Position numbers and translations under genes: made by a program | In this document: piece after piece, positions 1 to 8,345 of the stretch | Position numbering within the stretch: the stretch's first letter is position 1 | Layout of the letters: every line of letters starts with the position of its first letter | DNA from: UBA7672 sp963738625 | Lineage (GTDB): Bacteria > Pseudomonadota > Alphaproteobacteria > Caulobacterales > Hyphomonadaceae | Reading direction: 5' to 3' | Length of the DNA stretch: 64,000 bases | Assembly: GCA_963738625.1 (NCBI GenBank) | Contig: CAVTXH010000020.1 | Span: 868,001 to 932,000, forward strand | Notes under the pieces: model-generated | What the model saw: only the letters and a program-made list of their open reading frames with translations | Told to the model about the DNA's origin: nothing | Database searches by the model: none

Positions 1-738
1 CTGATGGATTGCAAGGCGTTCATCGAGGGCGGCCGCGCATTCGCCTACTGGACGGCGCTGCAGGGCGACCTGCTGCACGTTTCCCCCGACCAGCTCGTCC
101 GCGAAAAAGCGGAAGACCGGATGACCCTCCTGACCCCCGTTATCAAGGGATTCCTGACAGACCGCGGCTTCAAAGCCGCCTCAGACGCCCTCCAACTTCA
201 CGGCGGCGCCGGCTACACCCGCGAGCAAGGCGTCGAACAGTTCGTGCGCGATGCGCGCATCGCGATGATCTACGAAGGCACCAATGGCATCCAGGCGCTC
301 GATCTGGTCGGCCGCAAGCTGGCGGCGAACGGCGGCCGCGCCGTGTTCGGCTTCTTCTCGGAACTCGAAGAATTCGTCGCGAACAACGAGAATAACGAGA
401 AGCTGAAGCCCTTTGTCGCAGGCGTGCAGACGGCCAACGCGCAGCTTAAGGAAGCCACGATGTGGCTGATGCAGAACGGCATGTCGAACTTCGACAACGC
501 TGGCGCATCGAGCCACGACTACCTGCAGCTCTTTGGTTTGACGGCGCTTTCCCTGATGTGGGCGAAGATGGCCAAGGCCGCGCTGGAAAAGCAGGGCGCC
601 GGCGATCGTTTCTATGCGGACAAGCTGATGACGGCGCGCTATTTCTTCGACCGGGTCTTGCCTGACGCAGCGTCACATCTCGCTAAGGTAAAGACCGGCG
701 CTGGGCCCGTGATGGCCCTGAGCGCGGACGCATTCTAG
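1..738 (+). CDS. Acyl-CoA dehydrogenase, C-terminal part (5' end outside window)
   Basis: This is the last 245 codons of an acyl-CoA dehydrogenase, the FAD enzyme of the first beta-oxidation step. The segment DALQLHGGAGYTREQGVEQF followed by RDARIAMIYEGTNGIQALDL is the family's C-terminal helical-domain signature. The tail after about residue 110 matches the extra C-terminal domain found in long FadE-type enzymes of Proteobacteria. The reading frame is open through base 1, so the true start is upstream. The thiolase starts 46 bp downstream on the same strand, so it heads a fatty-acid oxidation operon. Substrate chain length cannot be judged from this fragment. Confidence 0.93.
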   Translation: MMDCKAFIEGGRAFAYWTALQGDLLHVSPDQLVREKAEDRMTLLTPVIKGFLTDRGFKAASDALQLHGGAGYTREQGVEQFVRDARIAMIYEGTNGIQALDLVGRKLAANGGRAVFGFFSELEEFVANNENNEKLKPFVAGVQTANAQLKEATMWLMQNGMSNFDNAGASSHDYLQLFGLTALSLMWAKMAKAALEKQGAGDRFYADKLMTARYFFDRVLPDAASHLAKVKTGAGPVMALSADAF

Positions 739-784
739 AGCTCCGACCTGCCCAGACGGGCGGCCGACATTTGGAGAAGCAGCC

Positions 785-1990
785 ATGGCCGATGCCTACA
801 TCTACGACGCGGTGCGCACGCCGCGCGGCAAGGGCAAGAACACCGGCACGCTACACGAGATCACCGCGCTGCAGCTTGCTACGCAAGCGCTGAGGGCGAT
901 CAAGGAGCGCAACAACCTCGACACGTCAAAAGTAGACGATGTCGTCCTCGGATGCGTCTCGCCGGTTGGTGAGCAGGGATCGGACATCGCCCGCATCGCC
1001 GTGCTTAACGCAGACTACGCCGAAACCACCGCGGGCGTTCAGGTAGACCGCTTCTGCGCATCGGGCCTCGAAGCCTGCAACATCGCGGCAGCGAAGGTGA
1101 TGACCGGCGAGGCCGACATGGCTATCGGCGGCGGCGTCGAGAGCATGTCGCGCGTGCCGATGGGATCGAGCGGCGGCGCCTGGGCGACCAACCCCGAAAT
1201 CGCGATGAAATCCTACTTCGCGCCGCAGGGCATCGGCGCCGACCTTATCGCCACCAAGTACGGCTTCTCGCGCGACGACGTCGACGCGTTCGCCGTTGAA
1301 AGCCAGAAGCGCGCCGCGCGTTCCTGGAAAGAAGGCCGCTTCGCGCGCTCGGTCATCCCGGTGAAGGACCAACTCGGCGTCACCATTCTCGCGCACGATG
1401 AAACCGTCCGCGGCGACACCACCATGCAGACGCTGGCGGCGCTCAATCCGTCTTTCGAACAGATGGGCCAGATGGCGTTCGATGACGTTGTGAAACAGCG
1501 CTATCCGGAAGTCGAAAAGATCAACCACGTCCACCACGCAGGCAACTCTTCCGGCATCGTCGACGGCGCGTCGGCCGTGCTGATCGGCAGCAAGGAAATG
1601 GGCGATGCGCTGGGCCTCAAGCCGCGCGCCAAGATCAGGGGCTTCGCCTCGATCGGCTCTGAACCCTCGATCATGTTGACCGGCCCGTCGCTGGTGACCC
1701 AGAAGCTGCTCAAAAAGCTGGGCATGGAAGTCGACGACATCGACCTCTACGAGCTCAACGAGGCTTTCGCTTCAGTCGTCCTGCGCATGATGCAGGCGCT
1801 CGACATCCCGCATGAGAAGATGAACGTGAACGGCGGCGCCATCGCCATGGGCCATCCGCTGGGCGCAACCGGCGGCATGATCCTCGGCACGATGCTCGAC
1901 GAACTTGAGCGCTCCGACAAGGAAACCGGATTAGTTACGCTCTGCGTTGGGGCAGGCATGGGCACGGCGACGGTGATCGAGCGTGTTTGA
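785..1990 (+). CDS. fadA: Acetyl-CoA C-acyltransferase (thiolase)
   Basis: A 401-residue thiolase, cleaving 3-ketoacyl-CoA with CoA in the last step of beta-oxidation. The nucleophilic Cys is visible in DRFCASGLEA near residue 91. The other catalytic motifs are NEAFA near 322, GGAIAMGHPLGATGG near 350-365 and CVGAGMG near the C-terminus. Length is normal for the family. A GGAG-like ribosome site precedes the ATG. It sits between the acyl-CoA dehydrogenase and the hydratase/dehydrogenase gene, which favours a degradative (FadA-like) role over acetoacetyl-CoA synthesis. Its stop overlaps the start of the next small gene by 8 bp. Confidence 0.93.
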   Translation: MADAYIYDAVRTPRGKGKNTGTLHEITALQLATQALRAIKERNNLDTSKVDDVVLGCVSPVGEQGSDIARIAVLNADYAETTAGVQVDRFCASGLEACNIAAAKVMTGEADMAIGGGVESMSRVPMGSSGGAWATNPEIAMKSYFAPQGIGADLIATKYGFSRDDVDAFAVESQKRAARSWKEGRFARSVIPVKDQLGVTILAHDETVRGDTTMQTLAALNPSFEQMGQMAFDDVVKQRYPEVEKINHVHHAGNSSGIVDGASAVLIGSKEMGDALGLKPRAKIRGFASIGSEPSIMLTGPSLVTQKLLKKLGMEVDDIDLYELNEAFASVVLRMMQALDIPHEKMNVNGGAIAMGHPLGATGGMILGTMLDELERSDKETGLVTLCVGAGMGTATVIERV

Positions 1991-2207
1991 GAAGAAGTCG
2001 ACGCCCGCCGGCATGGGGTTGGCGATGGGCGCGGCGCTGGGTGTCGGTTTGGGCGCCTCCTTGGGCGTCTCCATCGACAACCTGCCGGCCGGTCTGGCGA
2101 TCGGGATCGCGCTCGGCGCCGGATTAGGCGTCGCGTTCGGCGCAGTTCTTGAGGCTAACGAAAAGAAGAAGACCCGCGTCATGGCGAAGCCACTCAAGAG
2201 GGACTGA
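1983..2207 (+). CDS. Small glycine-zipper membrane protein
   Basis: A 74-residue protein with a GTG start that overlaps the thiolase stop by 8 bp, so it is probably translationally coupled. Nearly the whole protein is a glycine-rich hydrophobic pair of helices with GxxxG-like spacing (GMGLAMGAALGVGLGASLGV, then AIGIALGAGLGVAFG). The tail is basic (EKKKTR...KPLKRD). This suggests a two-helix inner-membrane protein with a cytoplasmic basic tail. I do not recognise the family. Its position inside a beta-oxidation operon is unusual and is the only functional clue. Confidence 0.7.
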   Translation: MFEKKSTPAGMGLAMGAALGVGLGASLGVSIDNLPAGLAIGIALGAGLGVAFGAVLEANEKKKTRVMAKPLKRD

Positions 2208-2208
2208 A

Positions 2209-2430
2209 ATGATCTCCGAGGCGAAGCTGAGCGCTCTCCTCGTCGCTGCGCTGGTTGGCGTCGGCCTGACGCTTACGCTCGGAACGGCCTTCCGTGATGT
2301 TGGCGCAGCGCTGGCGGTCGCTGTTCCCATCGCACTCGTGCTCGGGCTGGTGATGGCCCTGTTCGCTACTGACGACATCAGGAAGGGCGGCGACAAGCCG
2401 CTCCAAAAAGAACCAACCAAAGGCAAGTGA
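2209..2430 (+). CDS. Small two-helix membrane protein
   Basis: A 73-residue protein whose ATG lies 1 bp after the preceding TGA. An earlier in-frame start at 2149 would overlap the previous gene deeply and encode a non-membrane, arginine-rich leader, so 2209 is preferred. Two hydrophobic segments (KLSALLVAALVGVGLTLTLG and ALAVAVPIALVLGLVMALF) are followed by a basic, hydrophilic tail ending KEPTKGK. The bifunctional hydratase/dehydrogenase starts 2 bp after the stop. It resembles the preceding small gene in architecture rather than sequence. Function unknown; perhaps a membrane partner of the beta-oxidation enzymes (inference). Confidence 0.65.
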   Translation: MISEAKLSALLVAALVGVGLTLTLGTAFRDVGAALAVAVPIALVLGLVMALFATDDIRKGGDKPLQKEPTKGK

Positions 2431-2431
2431 C

Positions 2432-4651
2432 ATGAACCTCGAGACCTTCAAATTCGAAATCGGCGCAGATGGCATCGCCGTCGCTACATTCGATGTACCG
2501 GGCCGCTCGATGAACACGATCACGGCCAAGGCGATGCAGGATCTCGCCGCCATCGCGGAGGAGATGACCTCCAACGCCGCCATCAAGGGCCTCGTCATCA
2601 CTAGCGGCAAGACGTCGGGCTTCTGCGCCGGCGCTGATCTTGGCGAGCTCGGCGGCGGCAGCGGCGCCGGGGCCGGCGGAGGCGATCCTGAGGCCCAGCT
2701 CAAGGCGGCCTTCGATCGCTCGTTCCGCATGAACAAGATCCTGCGCGTCCTTGAGACCTGCAAGAAGCCCGTCGCCTGCGCCATCAACGGTCTTGCGCTC
2801 GGCGGCGGCCTCGAGATCGCGCTGGCCTGCCACTACCGCATCGCGGCCAATGACAACCCGAAGCTGCAGCTCGGCCTGCCCGAAGCTAAAGTCGGCCTGA
2901 TGCCCGGCGGCGGCGGCACGCAGCGTTTGCCGCGCCTCATCGGCGCGCAGCAGGCGGCGCCCTTCCTGCTGCAGGGCGAAAGCATGACCGGCGAGCAGGC
3001 GAAGAGCCTCGGTGTCATCCACGACCTTGCGCCGACCGCGGAACTCGTGAACCGCGCGCGCGAATGGGCCAAGGCGAACCCGAACGCGAAGGCGCCGTGG
3101 GATGAGGCCAAGTTCAAGATTCCAGGCGGCAACGCGAACTCGCCGGGTGGCGGCACCGTCTTCACCTTCGGTTCGGCCATGCTGGCCAAGCAGACCTGGG
3201 GCAACTACCCTGCGCAGAAGCATATTCTGTCGGCCGTCTACGAAGGTCTGATCGTTCCGATGGACGCGGCGCTGCGCATCGAGAGCCGCTATTTCGTCAA
3301 GACGATGATGACGCCCGAAGCCAAGGGCATGATCCGCTCGCTGTTCCTCTCCATGCAGGAGCTCGGCAAGGGCGCCTCGCGCCCCCCCGGTTATCCGGCC
3401 TACGAGATTAAGAAGGCCGTGGTGGTTGGCGCGGGTCTGATGGGCGCGGGCATCGCCTATGTACAGGCCAAGGCCGGCATCCCGACCGTTCTGCTCGATG
3501 TCAGCCAGGAAGCGGCGGAGAAGGGCAAGGCCTATTCGCAGCGTATCGTCGAAAAGGACGTTTCGCGCGGCAAGCTGAGCAAGGAGAAGGGCGAGGCGCT
3601 GCTCGCGCTCATCACGCCATCGACCGACTATTCGCTGGTGAAAGGCGCTGACATAGTCGTGGAGGCGGTGTTCGAGAATTCCGAACTCAAGGCAAAGGTG
3701 ACGGCGCAGATTGAGGAACATCTCGGCGAGACCGCCGTGATGGGCACCAACACGTCGACTCTGCCGATTACCGGCCTTGCCAAAGCGTCGAAACGCCCGG
3801 CCAACTTCATCGGCATCCATTTCTTCTCGCCGGTCGAGCGCATGGGCCTGGTCGAGATTATCACCGGCAAGGAGACCTCGCAGGAAACCCTCGCCAAGAC
3901 GATGGACTACGTCCTCAAGATCAGGAAGACGCCGATCGCCGTGAACGACTTCCGCGGCTTCTATACCTCGCGCGTTTTCGGAACGTATCCGGAAGAGGGC
4001 ATGACCATGCTGGCCGAAGGCATAGCGCCGGCGATCATCGAAAATGTCGGCCGCATGGCCGGCATGCCGATGGGCCCGCTCGAAGTCTCCGACAGCGTCG
4101 GCATCGACACCATGCTCAAGATCGGCCGCGAGTCGGCGAAGGTTGCCGGCCGCTCCTACGAGCAGAACCCGGTGGGCGATGTCGTGGCGTGGATCGTCGA
4201 AAGCCAGAACCGCGTCGGCCGCAAGGCCGGCAAAGGCTTTTACGACTACAACGAGCAGGGCAAGCCCTCGCGCCTCTATCCCGATCTCGGCAAGAAGATC
4301 GAGGCGAAGGTGAAGGAGTGTCCGCCGGAGCTGAAGATCGAGCTTACCAAGCGGCTCCTCTATCGCCAGTGCGTAGAGGTCGCCCGCTGCTTCGAGGAAG
4401 GCGTCATCACCGACGCGCGCGACGCCGACATCGGCTCGATCCTCGCCTGGGGCTTTGCGCCCTATTCTGGCGGGGTCTGCTCGTACATGGACCTCAAGGT
4501 CGGCGTGAAAAAGTTTGTCGAGGAATGCGATCGCCTGGCTGAAACCTACGGCGAACGCTACCGACCCAACGCCCTGCTGCGCGACATGGCCGCCAAGGGC
4601 CAGACCTTCTACTCCCGCTTCCCCGCCAAGGGCGAGAAAGCGGCGGCCTGA
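2432..4651 (+). CDS. fadB: Bifunctional enoyl-CoA hydratase / 3-hydroxyacyl-CoA dehydrogenase
   Basis: A 739-residue multifunctional beta-oxidation enzyme. Residues 1-190 are a crotonase domain with GFCAGADLGEL (oxyanion region) and LPEAKVGLMPGGGGTQRLP (catalytic Glu region). The NAD-binding dehydrogenase domain starts near 328 with VVVGAGLMGAGIAY, followed by the catalytic His region (GIHFFSPVERMGLVEI) near 465-480. C-terminal dehydrogenase domains follow, with GRKAGKGFYDY near 595. Length fits FadB/FadJ. It lies 1 bp after the small membrane gene, completing a FadE-FadA-FadB operon. FadB and FadJ cannot be separated from sequence alone. Confidence 0.93.
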   Translation: MNLETFKFEIGADGIAVATFDVPGRSMNTITAKAMQDLAAIAEEMTSNAAIKGLVITSGKTSGFCAGADLGELGGGSGAGAGGGDPEAQLKAAFDRSFRMNKILRVLETCKKPVACAINGLALGGGLEIALACHYRIAANDNPKLQLGLPEAKVGLMPGGGGTQRLPRLIGAQQAAPFLLQGESMTGEQAKSLGVIHDLAPTAELVNRAREWAKANPNAKAPWDEAKFKIPGGNANSPGGGTVFTFGSAMLAKQTWGNYPAQKHILSAVYEGLIVPMDAALRIESRYFVKTMMTPEAKGMIRSLFLSMQELGKGASRPPGYPAYEIKKAVVVGAGLMGAGIAYVQAKAGIPTVLLDVSQEAAEKGKAYSQRIVEKDVSRGKLSKEKGEALLALITPSTDYSLVKGADIVVEAVFENSELKAKVTAQIEEHLGETAVMGTNTSTLPITGLAKASKRPANFIGIHFFSPVERMGLVEIITGKETSQETLAKTMDYVLKIRKTPIAVNDFRGFYTSRVFGTYPEEGMTMLAEGIAPAIIENVGRMAGMPMGPLEVSDSVGIDTMLKIGRESAKVAGRSYEQNPVGDVVAWIVESQNRVGRKAGKGFYDYNEQGKPSRLYPDLGKKIEAKVKECPPELKIELTKRLLYRQCVEVARCFEEGVITDARDADIGSILAWGFAPYSGGVCSYMDLKVGVKKFVEECDRLAETYGERYRPNALLRDMAAKGQTFYSRFPAKGEKAAA

Positions 4652-4665
4652 AGCAATACAGCGGG

Positions 4666-6618
4666 CTAGTTCGGCCCGCCGATATGCTTCTTCAGGAAGT
4701 CGCCGAGCGTGCTCAGCATTCTGCGCCGGCTGTCATTGTCGACGAGACCGTGGTCGTCGCCCTTGATGCGGACGTAGTACACGTCCTTGCCGGCATTCTT
4801 CAGCGCCGACTCCATCTTGTCGCTCTGGCGCACGTCGACGTTGGTGTCTTCCGAGCCGTGGACCAGCAGCACGGGGGCCTTGAAGTTGGCGGCGTGCAGA
4901 GACGGCGATACAGTGTCGATGGCCTCGGCGTCTGCGTCGGGATCGCCGATGACGTCCTTCCAGTAGGAATAGGCGCGGCTGTTCTTTCCATAGTGCTGGC
5001 GCTCCGTAGCCAGCATTCCGCGCAGGTCTGAAACGCCCGCGATGGATACGACGCACTTGTACAGTTCAGGCGTGAACGCGCCGCCGGCAAGCGCCGCGTA
5101 GCCTCCATAGCTCCAGCCAACAATGCATGTGCGCGCTGGGTCAGCCCAACCCATCGAGGCCAAAGCTTTTGCGCCATCAGAGATGTCATCCTGGGACTTG
5201 CGGCCCCATTCCTTGTGGCCCGCCTCGCGGAATGCCGAGCCAAAACCGTCCGAGCCCCGGAAGTTCGGTTGCAGTACGACATAGCCTTCGTTGGCCAGGA
5301 ACTGCGCCAGCCAATCGAAGCCCACCGCGACGTAGGACTCGGGGCCGCCGTGCGGCAACACCACCATCGGCAGGTTCTTGCGCTGCTGCTTGGGCACGCC
5401 GGCCGGCCACGTCACGAGCGCAGGAATCTTCATTCCATCCCGCGCCTTGTATTCGATTGTCACAACCTCGCCGACGTCCTCGGGCTTGATGTCGGGGCGG
5501 ACGTCGGTGATGAGCGACAGCTTCTTCGTTGCACGGTCGAACAGCATATAGCGCTCAGCCCGCATACCGCCCGAGACTTGCAGCAGCAGCTTGGACCAGT
5601 CCTTGGTCCACGAGACGAGTTGAACCGCGGCGCCGGGAATCGCGCTGATGGCGGCGTCCAAATCGGCATCCAGCGCCGGATCGACCATGTCATAGGAGGC
5701 AAACATTCCACCGTAGATCAGGCCAACCAGCGTCTTGTCGTCGGGGTCAAGCAGGGTGGCTTCTACGTCGGCATTCGGACGGCCGGCCAGCGGCTTTCGG
5801 GCCCCGTCAACGCGCGACATCGAGTAGGTTCCGCGGAAATCCGTATCGCCTTCGCTCGAGATCAGGAGATCGCCATCCTTGGTCGCTCCAACGATTCCTT
5901 CCGTGACCAGTTCAGCCTCCTCGCGGAAGATTTCGCGAGCCCTTCCGTTGTCGTAGATGTTGATCGTATGGATTTGCCGGCGTTCGTCGTAGTCCTCTCG
6001 GGCGATCGGGCGTCCCTTGGAGTTGATGACCCAGCGGCTCGTCGTCTTCTCGCCAAGAATACTGCTGCCGCGCACAGACTTGCCGGTATCGAGATTGACC
6101 TTGAGGACATCGTAGCTCGGCTCGCTGCCGGTTGGTCCCATGAACGCCGCCATGTAGACGTGCTGGCCATCCGGATCGACCGCTACGATGTTGCCCAGCG
6201 CCGACTGTCCCGCATAGAGGCCATCAGTCTTGCCCAGCAGCGTCACGAGCTTTTTGGTCTTGAGGTTGTAGGAAAATGCGACTGACTTCTCTGTTGTCCC
6301 AATGAAGTTTTGGATCAGGATCCGGTCGGATGCGATCATCACGACGTGATCGCTTCCCACAAAGTAAGCGCTGCGTGCGCGGATCGCCGTCGTGGAGACG
6401 ACGGGTTCGCTTTGGCCGGTGGCGAAATCGTAAATGGTCAGGTAGTCGCTATCGCCCAGCCGGGCGAGATAAGCCATCCGCGTTCCATCCGGTGAAAGAT
6501 CCGGCGAGCGCACCGCGGGAATATCGCCAAACGCCTCCAACGGCGGCTTGGCCAACGCGGGCTTTGCAAGCAGAATGGCTAGGCCCGCAACCGCGAGCGC
6601 ACGCAAGCTGAACGACAT
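4666..6618 (-). CDS. S9-family (prolyl-oligopeptidase-like) serine peptidase, exported
   Basis: A 650-residue exported peptidase. The start at 6618 is chosen because AGGGGGA lies just upstream and the N-terminus (MSFSLRALAVAGLAILL...KPALA) is a clear Sec signal peptide; the longer open frame upstream is arginine-rich and unlikely. The N-terminal half is a beta-propeller-like TolB/DPP-type region (SPDLSPDGTRMAYLAR). The C-terminal alpha/beta-hydrolase domain carries the nucleophile in GWSYGGYAAL, an Asp region near LLVHGSEDTNVD and the His in GDDHGLVDNDSRR. It probably degrades peptides in the periplasm. It converges with the beta-oxidation operon, 14 bp from its end. Confidence 0.88.
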   Translation of the reverse strand: MSFSLRALAVAGLAILLAKPALAKPPLEAFGDIPAVRSPDLSPDGTRMAYLARLGDSDYLTIYDFATGQSEPVVSTTAIRARSAYFVGSDHVVMIASDRILIQNFIGTTEKSVAFSYNLKTKKLVTLLGKTDGLYAGQSALGNIVAVDPDGQHVYMAAFMGPTGSEPSYDVLKVNLDTGKSVRGSSILGEKTTSRWVINSKGRPIAREDYDERRQIHTINIYDNGRAREIFREEAELVTEGIVGATKDGDLLISSEGDTDFRGTYSMSRVDGARKPLAGRPNADVEATLLDPDDKTLVGLIYGGMFASYDMVDPALDADLDAAISAIPGAAVQLVSWTKDWSKLLLQVSGGMRAERYMLFDRATKKLSLITDVRPDIKPEDVGEVVTIEYKARDGMKIPALVTWPAGVPKQQRKNLPMVVLPHGGPESYVAVGFDWLAQFLANEGYVVLQPNFRGSDGFGSAFREAGHKEWGRKSQDDISDGAKALASMGWADPARTCIVGWSYGGYAALAGGAFTPELYKCVVSIAGVSDLRGMLATERQHYGKNSRAYSYWKDVIGDPDADAEAIDTVSPSLHAANFKAPVLLVHGSEDTNVDVRQSDKMESALKNAGKDVYYVRIKGDDHGLVDNDSRRRMLSTLGDFLKKHIGGPN

Positions 6619-6834
6619 CCGATTCCCCCTCCACAAGCGCTTGGAAGTGTAAAGCGCAAGGCGTCCTGGCGCAAACATCCGCAGGGCGACTTTTTGCTTC
6701 AGCTCGCCTTCAAGCAGCGCCTGCTGTCTTTGTAGCATTTCGTTATCGTCGCCTACCTGCGCGGCGCCGCATATCATTGACTGATCGGTATCATCCGCGC
6801 GAACGTGACTTTGATATTGTCGCGGGGAATACTT

Positions 6835-7350
6835 ATGAAGATGCAGGCGCTTGCTGTCGCTGCGGCAATGGCGCTGGCGATGCCTGCGGGAGCGGAGGTT
6901 AAGGCGTCTGCCCCTGACGGCATGGTGATCCAGCTCAAGGGCGAAGTTGCGCTGAGCCGCGAGGCGGCGTGGTCGCGCCTTGTCGGCATCGGGTCGTGGT
7001 GGTCGGACGATCACACCTATTCCGGCATGGCGTCGTCGATGACGATTGATGCTGTCGCCGGCGGGTGCTGGTGCGAAATCTGGGAAGGCGGCGAGGTCGA
7101 GCACGGCCGCGTCATGTACGTCAATCCGAACGAGGCGATACGTTTCTCCTCGGCCCTTGGGCCGCTGCAGGAACTTGGGGTCGCCGGCGCGCTCACCATG
7201 TCGCTTGCCAACGGATCGGCGCCGGGTAGGACAGCCATTACATTCGACATGAAGGTCGCGGGCTCTTCGCTGTCCGGCCTCGACAAGATCGCGCCGCTGG
7301 TCGACACGGTGCTCAGCGAACAGCTCAAGCGGTTTACCACCCGGCCCTGA
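6835..7350 (+). CDS. Exported SRPBCC/START-like protein
   Basis: A 171-residue protein. The start at 6835 follows a GGGGAAT ribosome site and gives a signal peptide (MKMQALAVAAAMALAMPAGA). The rest reads as a START/SRPBCC ligand-binding fold: AWSRLVGIGSWWSDDHTYSG, a GGCWCEIW...GGEVEHGRVMYVNP strand pair and a C-terminal helix (LDKIAPLVDTVLSEQLKRF). The WW and paired Cys residues are typical of AHSA1-like proteins. Ligand unknown. It is divergent from the S9 peptidase and ends at a hairpin shared with the OmpA-like gene. Confidence 0.75.
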   Translation: MKMQALAVAAAMALAMPAGAEVKASAPDGMVIQLKGEVALSREAAWSRLVGIGSWWSDDHTYSGMASSMTIDAVAGGCWCEIWEGGEVEHGRVMYVNPNEAIRFSSALGPLQELGVAGALTMSLANGSAPGRTAITFDMKVAGSSLSGLDKIAPLVDTVLSEQLKRFTTRP

Positions 7351-7375
7351 GCAGCTTCCATCATCGCAAAGAAAA

Positions 7376-7399
7376 ACGCCTCCCTGACTGGGGAGGCGT
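7376..7399 (-). terminator. Rho-independent terminator
   Basis: Perfect 9-bp stem acgcctccc/gggaggcgt with a 6-nt loop. On the minus strand it is followed by TTTTT (the aaaaa at 7372-7376), so it mainly ends the OmpA-like gene at 7427-8077. It also lies 25 bp after the SRPBCC gene and may serve both. Confidence 0.8.
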
Positions 7400-7426
7400 C
7401 CTCATATTCTAGGCGCGTGTCCGGTC

Positions 7427-8077
7427 TTAGCTCTGGCGGACCGGCGTCAGAGTGATCTGCACGCGGCGGTTCTGCTGCTTGCCTTCAGGCGTCGAGTTCG
7501 ACGCGATCGGCTGACTTTCGCCACGGCCACTCGACAGCATGCGCACGGACTGCACGCCGCGGCCGGCGAGATAGTTCTTCACCGAACCGGCGCGACGCTC
7601 TGACAGGTCCTGGTTGTAGGCGTCAGTGCCGTCCGAGTCCGCGTGGCCGACGATGTCGATCGTAGTCTGCGGATATTCGACCAGTGTCGAGGCGACATCG
7701 TTCAGGGCGCCGTAGAATTGCGACTGGATCGACGCCTGGTTGGTCGCGAACGTCACATCCGACGGCATTCGCAGCTCGATCTGGTCGCCGTTCCGGACGA
7801 CGCCGATGCCTGTGCCGGCCGTGCGGGCCCGGAGCGCGGCTTCCTGCTTGTCCATATAGACGCCGATGGCGCCGCCAGCGAGTGCGCCGACAGCTGCGCC
7901 GACCGCAGCGTTGCGACCGTCATTGCCGCCCGCAAGTACGCCAGCCGCTGCGCCGGCAAGAGCGCCGATGCCTGCGCCGCGCGCCGTGTTGCCGTAAATG
8001 GTTTGCCCAGTATTCGGATCGGTTGCGCATGCAGAAAGCGCGAGCGCCGATGCAATGAAAGCCAGTGCACGGGTCAT
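7427..8077 (-). CDS. OmpA-family lipoprotein with glycine zipper
   Basis: A 216-residue outer-membrane lipoprotein. The start at 8077 follows a GGGAGATCC ribosome site and gives a lipoprotein signal with lipobox LSACA near residue 15. Residues 25-75 are a glycine-zipper segment (GAGIGALAGAAAGVLAGG, AVGAAVGALAGGAIGVYMD). Residues 110-210 are an OmpA peptidoglycan-binding domain with TIDIVGHADSDGTDAYNQDL and LSERRAGSVKNYL. The protein should anchor the outer membrane to peptidoglycan (YiaD/Pal-like). It is followed by a strong terminator. Confidence 0.9.
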   Translation of the reverse strand: MTRALAFIASALALSACATDPNTGQTIYGNTARGAGIGALAGAAAGVLAGGNDGRNAAVGAAVGALAGGAIGVYMDKQEAALRARTAGTGIGVVRNGDQIELRMPSDVTFATNQASIQSQFYGALNDVASTLVEYPQTTIDIVGHADSDGTDAYNQDLSERRAGSVKNYLAGRGVQSVRMLSSGRGESQPIASNSTPEGKQQNRRVQITLTPVRQS

Positions 8078-8345
8078 CAGGATCTCCCTCAAAATCGAAT
8101 CGGCGCAGTTCGCCATTCGCGGCGCCTGCATCGGCGACGATAAAGGCTAAAACGCGTCACGCCGATATCGGTTGCAAACCGTAGTAAATCAAACGCTTGA
8201 GGCAAGCCGGGTATTCCAGCTGTTGCTGTGGAGCAATGGAAATTTCACAGATGCGCTCATATTCACAGTGCGGCTTTTCGGGCACACTTGAGTGAACTGC
8301 GGCTCAGGTCCTTGGGGAACGGCCGCCCCATTTGCGGGCTTGTGG

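Noticed and set aside
2378..3820. Minus-strand frame of 480 codons opposite the fadB-like gene
   Set aside because: The opposite strand has a clear multidomain enzyme in the same place.
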